NCBI GenBank assembly: GCA_012267605.1
Contig: JAAXGF010000375.1
Location: 1 to 9,842, forward strand
Length of the DNA stretch: 9,842 nt
Origin: Alphaproteobacteria bacterium
GTDB taxonomy: Bacteria; Pseudomonadota; Alphaproteobacteria; JAAXGF01
Reading direction: 5' to 3'
Shown: positions 6,876 through 9,842 of the stretch, piece by piece
Layout of the letters: each line of letters opens with the position of its first letter
Position numbering within the stretch: position 1 is the first letter of the stretch
Translations under genes and position numbers: made by a program
The notes under the pieces: generated by a model
Told to the model about the DNA's origin: nothing
Seen by the model: only the letters and a program-made list of their open reading frames with translations
Databases searched by the model: none

Positions 6876-7577
6876 ATGGCAGATCTCTTGACCAGGCTAG
6901 AAGCAGAGGCCATTGCCCAGACCCGGGCCGAAAAGCGTGTCATCATGCGGCTGTTGGCGTATTGCGACGCCCTGCGCGGCGAACGTCCGTATCCGTCTCT
7001 CGAAGACTTCAATCCCGATGCGGTTACTGGATTTCATCCTTTCGCTTTCGTGCTTGATGCTGGCGAAGACCGAAAGGACCCGGTCATTCGTTTTCTTGGC
7101 GAGAAATTGATCGAAGACTGCGGTCGCGACTACGTTAATCAACCGATTTCCGCGGTGCCGCGAGGTTGCTTGCTGATGTGCGTCGCCGACATGTTCGATC
7201 GTGTGTTCGAATCCGAGGGACCTGTAATTGTTGAATCGAACTTTGTCGACTGCGAAGGGCGGGATCGCATGTTTCGCGCGTTGTTCATGCCGTTCGGTGA
7301 TGACGGTGCAACCATCGAGTCCGTCGTTGGCGTGATCAATTCGAAGCTTAAGTCGTCAAAACCGAATTTGAGCGTCGTTGATGCCGAGGAATCCAACGGA
7401 AATGTGAAGAAAGGTCCGGCGAATCTGGCAGATCATTTGGCCCAATGCCAGGCATTGGCGGCACAATTTCAGCAGGCCCATGAGCGCAGCCGACGAGCCC
7501 TCTATGCGGCGCTGGAACGCGCCTACGCTTTTTTTTTCAAGCAGAGAACGATGCCGAGGCTTACGCCGAGCTGCTAG
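6876..7577 (+). CDS. PAS-domain protein, N-terminal part as read before the T9 frameshift
   Basis: As read, the frame gives 233 residues. After a short helical start, residues about 38-157 resemble the PAS_5-type PAS domain common in Rhodospirillales: an LEDFNPDAV start, an IRFLGEKL strand followed by the GRDYVNQPIS segment, and a final RALFMPF...VVGVINSK strand. PAS domains sense small ligands or redox state, or mediate protein contacts; the ligand here is unknown. Residues 180-220 look like a charged, alanine-rich helix that runs on naturally into the -1 frame. At the run of nine Ts (7529-7537) the given frame turns into a short arginine- and proline-containing tail and stops at 7577. That tail looks like out-of-frame sequence. 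With one extra T the gene would span 6876-8074 and encode 399 residues. ATG 6876 has only a weak ribosome site. The upstream 107-base gap and same strand leave open whether it shares the TRAP transcript. Confidence 0.75.
   Translation: MADLLTRLEAEAIAQTRAEKRVIMRLLAYCDALRGERPYPSLEDFNPDAVTGFHPFAFVLDAGEDRKDPVIRFLGEKLIEDCGRDYVNQPISAVPRGCLLMCVADMFDRVFESEGPVIVESNFVDCEGRDRMFRALFMPFGDDGATIESVVGVINSKLKSSKPNLSVVDAEESNGNVKKGPANLADHLAQCQALAAQFQQAHERSRRALYAALERAYAFFFKQRTMPRLTPSC
7529..7537 (+). other. Run of nine Ts: frameshift or slippage site in the PAS gene
   Basis: Codons read GCT TTT TTT TTC in the first frame. Re-reading one T (a -1 shift on T TTT TTT) or adding one T to the transcript joins the PAS part to the downstream open frame. 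It is the longest single-base run I found in the window. It could be an indel from sequencing, a disabling mutation, a phase-variable tract or a programmed slippage site; the sequence alone cannot tell these apart. Confidence 0.6.
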
Positions 7578-8074
7578 CGGAAGCTGGACTTAAGCGGCAG
7601 GAACGTGCGCCGTTCACGCCCTTGGTCAAGCTTGTTTTTGGCGTGAACTACGATAAGACACGGCTATCCGAATACGCGGCAGCGCTCAGCCTGGCGAAGC
7701 GCCAGGGGCAGACACCAGAAACGGTGAATGCGTTCTTCGAAGATTATCCCGGTGGCGTCAAAGGTTGCGTCAAAGCCGAACGGTCGCACCGTAGGATATC
7801 GAGTGGCGACAGGCCACAGTCCCACCAAAATGAATCAAGAAACGAGGATAGCAGCGAGGCATTCGACGCGCTGCGGAAACTTCCGGCCATGGGCGAAGTC
7901 ATTGATCTCGGCGCGGACGCGGCGGAATTCGTCGTCGCCATTGGGCGCAGAACCCCCGAGCGGCCTGGCACCATGGAGATTGTCGACATCGTGGACACCA
8001 ATTCCTCGCTCGTCGAGACCATTCTAAAACACGCTGCGAAAACCGCAGCCGAAAGGTTGAAGGCCGCGCACTAA
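7535..8074 (+). CDS. C-terminal part of the PAS-domain protein, in the -1 frame; conserved domain of unknown function
   Basis: Read one frame back from the upstream part, this stretch is open from the T run to TAA 8072-8074 and codes for about 179 residues. It starts FQAENDAEAYAELLAEAG, continuing the helix ALYAALERAYAF of the upstream frame, then has a compact segment with PFTPLVKLVFGVNYDKTRLSEY and RQGQTPETVNAFFEDYPGG, then a polar linker and a C-terminal alpha/beta-looking tail ending near AERLKAAH. I recall similar sequences in alphaproteobacterial hypothetical proteins but cannot name a domain or function. The only usual start codon inside is TTG 7622, which lacks a ribosome site and would cut the conserved part, so an independent gene is less likely than a broken or slipped continuation. 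Codon use resembles real coding sequence. Confidence 0.65.
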   Translation, partial: FQAENDAEAYAELLAEAGLKRQERAPFTPLVKLVFGVNYDKTRLSEYAAALSLAKRQGQTPETVNAFFEDYPGGVKGCVKAERSHRRISSGDRPQSHQNESRNEDSSEAFDALRKLPAMGEVIDLGADAAEFVVAIGRRTPERPGTMEIVDIVDTNSSLVETILKHAAKTAAERLKAAH

Positions 8075-8131
8075 AAATTCTCTTTTCGACGGCTTTGCCG
8101 GGTTGCAGCTTGCGAGAGTCGTCATTGCCCG

Positions 8132-9544
8132 TCAAGCGCCCCGGCGTTTCGGAGCCGACGCGATCGGCACCGGCTCAGTAGGCTGTACTTTCGCCGTGGC
8201 CTCAGGTGAGGACAGATCCTTGATACGCCGTCCGCGTATCGCGGAATCCGCGGCCTCCGCCCGCTCGCCCAGCACGGCGTCCACCGAGGGCAAAGCAGGC
8301 AAGCGCGAAAACGCCAGGCTGGAAATCTCATCCGCTGATCGCACGGATTCCAAAACATCACCGACGCAGGTCTCGTCCAGTGGCTTGGCCGGCAGGTAAG
8401 CTGGCGGATCGTCGTTCGTCGCAGCTAGCAAACCGCCTGCTTGAAGGTTGGCGATGACGAGTTCCATGGCAGCGACGGGGACGCCCAAACGCCGGGATAG
8501 ATCGCCCATCGTCCATGGCTGGCGTTCGGAATAAAAATTTTCGCCGACGGCATGCATTACGAGCAGCGCCAATTTCTCTCGCACCCGGCCGCTCAGTCGC
8601 AAAATCCCGCGTTGCAGAGAACGATATTCCGGGTGCTGGTGATAAAAGGCGATGCTCGCACCGGCCAAAAGAATCAACCAACTGAGGTAGAGCCAGAGCA
8701 AGAAGATGATCAGGGTGGCGAAAGCTGAGTAGATTGCCGTGTAATTGACCGAACTGACCACGAAAGAGGCGAACACCCAGCCCATCGATTCCCAGAGGAA
8801 GCCGGCTACGAGGGCGCCGACGAACGCGGATCGCGCGCGCACTCTGGTGTTTGGCATGAAGACATAGATGAAGGAAAAGGCGGCGATGATCAGGCAGTAG
8901 GGCACCAATTTTCCCAAAAACTCGAGGAGGGCGCCGACTGTTTCGTAGGCTGCCAAGCTCTCGACAACCGGGGTGTGCAAAATCGAAGCCGTGATACCGA
9001 GGGAAGAAAAGACGAGCAGCGGGCCGATGACGATGACGCTCAAATATCCGCTGAACCGTTGCGCAAGGGAGCGGTGCTGATTGACGTGCCAAGCGAAGTT
9101 GAAGGCTCGCTCGATCTTCTGCATGAGCGAAATAACGGTAAAAATCAGCAAGGCGAGGCCGAGCGAGCCGAGCACCCCGGCCTTGACGTTTTCGACAAAT
9201 TCGATGATCCGGTCGCTGATTTCCATCCCCTTGTCGCCCAAGGGCTGGAGGAGATTTTGCAGGAATGGTTCGACCTGATTGTGGACCCCAAAACCCTTCA
9301 ACACCGAAAAACTAATGGCCAACAACGGCACCAAAGATAGCAGTGTCGTGTAAACCAGGCTCATGGCACGCAGGTTGAGCTGCCCATCGGTGGTCAAATC
9401 GCGCACTGTGGCGGCACAAGACCGCAACACTTCGAACGGCACCACGGCATAGCGCGGCCATGTGTCCGTATCGATGTCCCAGATCGCTCCGTCGAGGAGG
9501 TACTTTTTGATTTTCGCGACGGCGTCGCGTGGATCGATCGCCAT
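8132..9544 (-). CDS. YihY/BrkB-family inner membrane protein with C-terminal winged-helix-like extension
   Basis: The product is 470 residues. After a cytoplasmic start of about 55 residues it has roughly six membrane segments (about 60-84, 124-144, 165-190, 210-232, 238-262 and 270-300). Family features include LNLRAMSLVYTTLLSLVPL, the YVFMPNTRVR turn near 227-236, and SAFATLIIFLLWLYLSW near 273-289. The family was once called ribonuclease BN, but that activity belongs to a different protein (RNase Z-type), so a nuclease role should not be assumed; the true role is unclear and may involve transport or the envelope. The part after residue 300 is long: E. coli YihY ends near 290 residues. Residues about 343-375 (MGDLSRRLGVPVAAMELVIANL) read like a winged-helix, and the final 90 residues are polar, probably flexible. 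ATG 9544 has GAGAGG eleven bases upstream. It follows etfB on the same strand after 99 bases. Confidence 0.88.
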   Translation of the reverse strand: MAIDPRDAVAKIKKYLLDGAIWDIDTDTWPRYAVVPFEVLRSCAATVRDLTTDGQLNLRAMSLVYTTLLSLVPLLAISFSVLKGFGVHNQVEPFLQNLLQPLGDKGMEISDRIIEFVENVKAGVLGSLGLALLIFTVISLMQKIERAFNFAWHVNQHRSLAQRFSGYLSVIVIGPLLVFSSLGITASILHTPVVESLAAYETVGALLEFLGKLVPYCLIIAAFSFIYVFMPNTRVRARSAFVGALVAGFLWESMGWVFASFVVSSVNYTAIYSAFATLIIFLLWLYLSWLILLAGASIAFYHQHPEYRSLQRGILRLSGRVREKLALLVMHAVGENFYSERQPWTMGDLSRRLGVPVAAMELVIANLQAGGLLAATNDDPPAYLPAKPLDETCVGDVLESVRSADEISSLAFSRLPALPSVDAVLGERAEAADSAIRGRRIKDLSSPEATAKVQPTEPVPIASAPKRRGA

Positions 9545-9643
9545 GTTCGCGGCGGCCTCTCTGCTGCCTGAATTCCCTAGAATACCATCGCCGGGAGACG
9601 TGCGGAAAACGAAATCGACGGTCGGTTGGCCTGGCTCAGGAGA

Positions 9644-9842
9644 TCAGATCACACCAGCTTCGTTGCGAAGCTTGTCGACTAGTTCCGCCGCGTTCGACAC
9701 TAAGGTACCGGATGCGCGCGCCGGAGGTTCCTCGATCCGCAGGGTTTGAATTCGAGGAGCGACGTCCACTTCCAGTTCCCCAGGAGTCAAATTGGCGATC
9801 GGCTTGCGCCGCGCCTTCATGATGTTCGGTAAAGACGCGTAC
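9644..9842 (-). CDS. etfB: Electron transfer flavoprotein beta subunit, C-terminal end (partial)
   Basis: Only the last 65 residues are in the window; the 5' end lies beyond base 9842. The tail reads YASLPNIMKARRKPIANLTP, then GELEVDVAPRIQTLRIEEPP and finally a VDKLRNEAGVI end, with stop TGA at 9644-9646. This is the typical C-terminus of EtfB, including the NIMKARRKPI segment. EtfB pairs with EtfA to carry electrons from acyl-CoA and other dehydrogenases to the ubiquinone pool, and the beta subunit binds AMP. No etfA start follows: 99 bases later comes the YihY-family gene, so the partner must lie upstream of etfB or elsewhere. Confidence 0.9.
   Translation of the reverse strand, partial: YASLPNIMKARRKPIANLTPGELEVDVAPRIQTLRIEEPPARASGTLVSNAAELVDKLRNEAGVI

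Noticed and set aside
8075..8131. Possible terminator between the convergent PAS and YihY-family genes
   Set aside because: Only a 4-bp stem CGGC/GCCG (8090-8100) is present, with no T-run on the correct side for either strand.
8358..9092. Minus-strand 244-codon frame inside the YihY-family gene
   Set aside because: It is out of frame with a clear membrane protein and is rich in Arg, Pro and His, as expected of a shadow frame.
1..9842. CRISPR array, insertion sequence, phage or defence genes
   Set aside because: No regularly spaced repeats, transposase, integrase, nuclease or toxin-antitoxin sequence was seen on either strand.

Overview
The window looks like chromosomal DNA from an alphaproteobacterium, probably Rhodospirillales-like. 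The evidence is the moderately high GC coding sequence, the close match to alphaproteobacterial forms of GlmU, GlmS and EtfB, a PAS_5-type PAS protein (a family common in Rhodospirillales), and a complete TRAP transporter. This placement is inferred from remembered family resemblance, not from a search.

Layout: bases 1-362 hold no credible gene. They are partly AT-rich and contain several short inverted repeats. A tRNA-Val(CAC) gene lies on the minus strand at 363-437, behind a strong sigma70-type promoter with a perfect TTGACA -35 box. Five genes then read rightward: glmU (718-2070), glmS (2077-3900), and a TRAP transporter set of solute-binding protein (3961-4965), small membrane subunit (5000-5494) and large membrane subunit (5491-6768). 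Next comes a PAS-domain gene at 6876-8074 that is open along its whole length only if a -1 shift is made at a run of nine Ts. On the minus strand are a YihY/BrkB-family membrane protein with a C-terminal winged-helix extension (8132-9544) and, cut by the window edge, the last 65 residues of the electron transfer flavoprotein beta subunit (9644-9842).

How the genes fit together: GlmS makes glucosamine-6-phosphate, and GlmU makes UDP-N-acetylglucosamine after the GlmM isomerisation, so the first pair supplies peptidoglycan and lipopolysaccharide precursors. The TRAP genes begin 60 bases after glmS with no visible terminator between them and may be co-transcribed. Their substrate cannot be read from the sequence. 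The PAS gene and the yihY gene converge.

Most of the window is ordinary housekeeping and transport DNA. I see no clear sign of a new multi-gene system. The item most worth checking is the T9 frameshift in the PAS gene, which could be a sequencing error, a pseudogene, a phase-variable switch or a slippage site. Second are the structured non-coding flank downstream of the tRNA and the uncharacterised C-terminal domain of the PAS protein.
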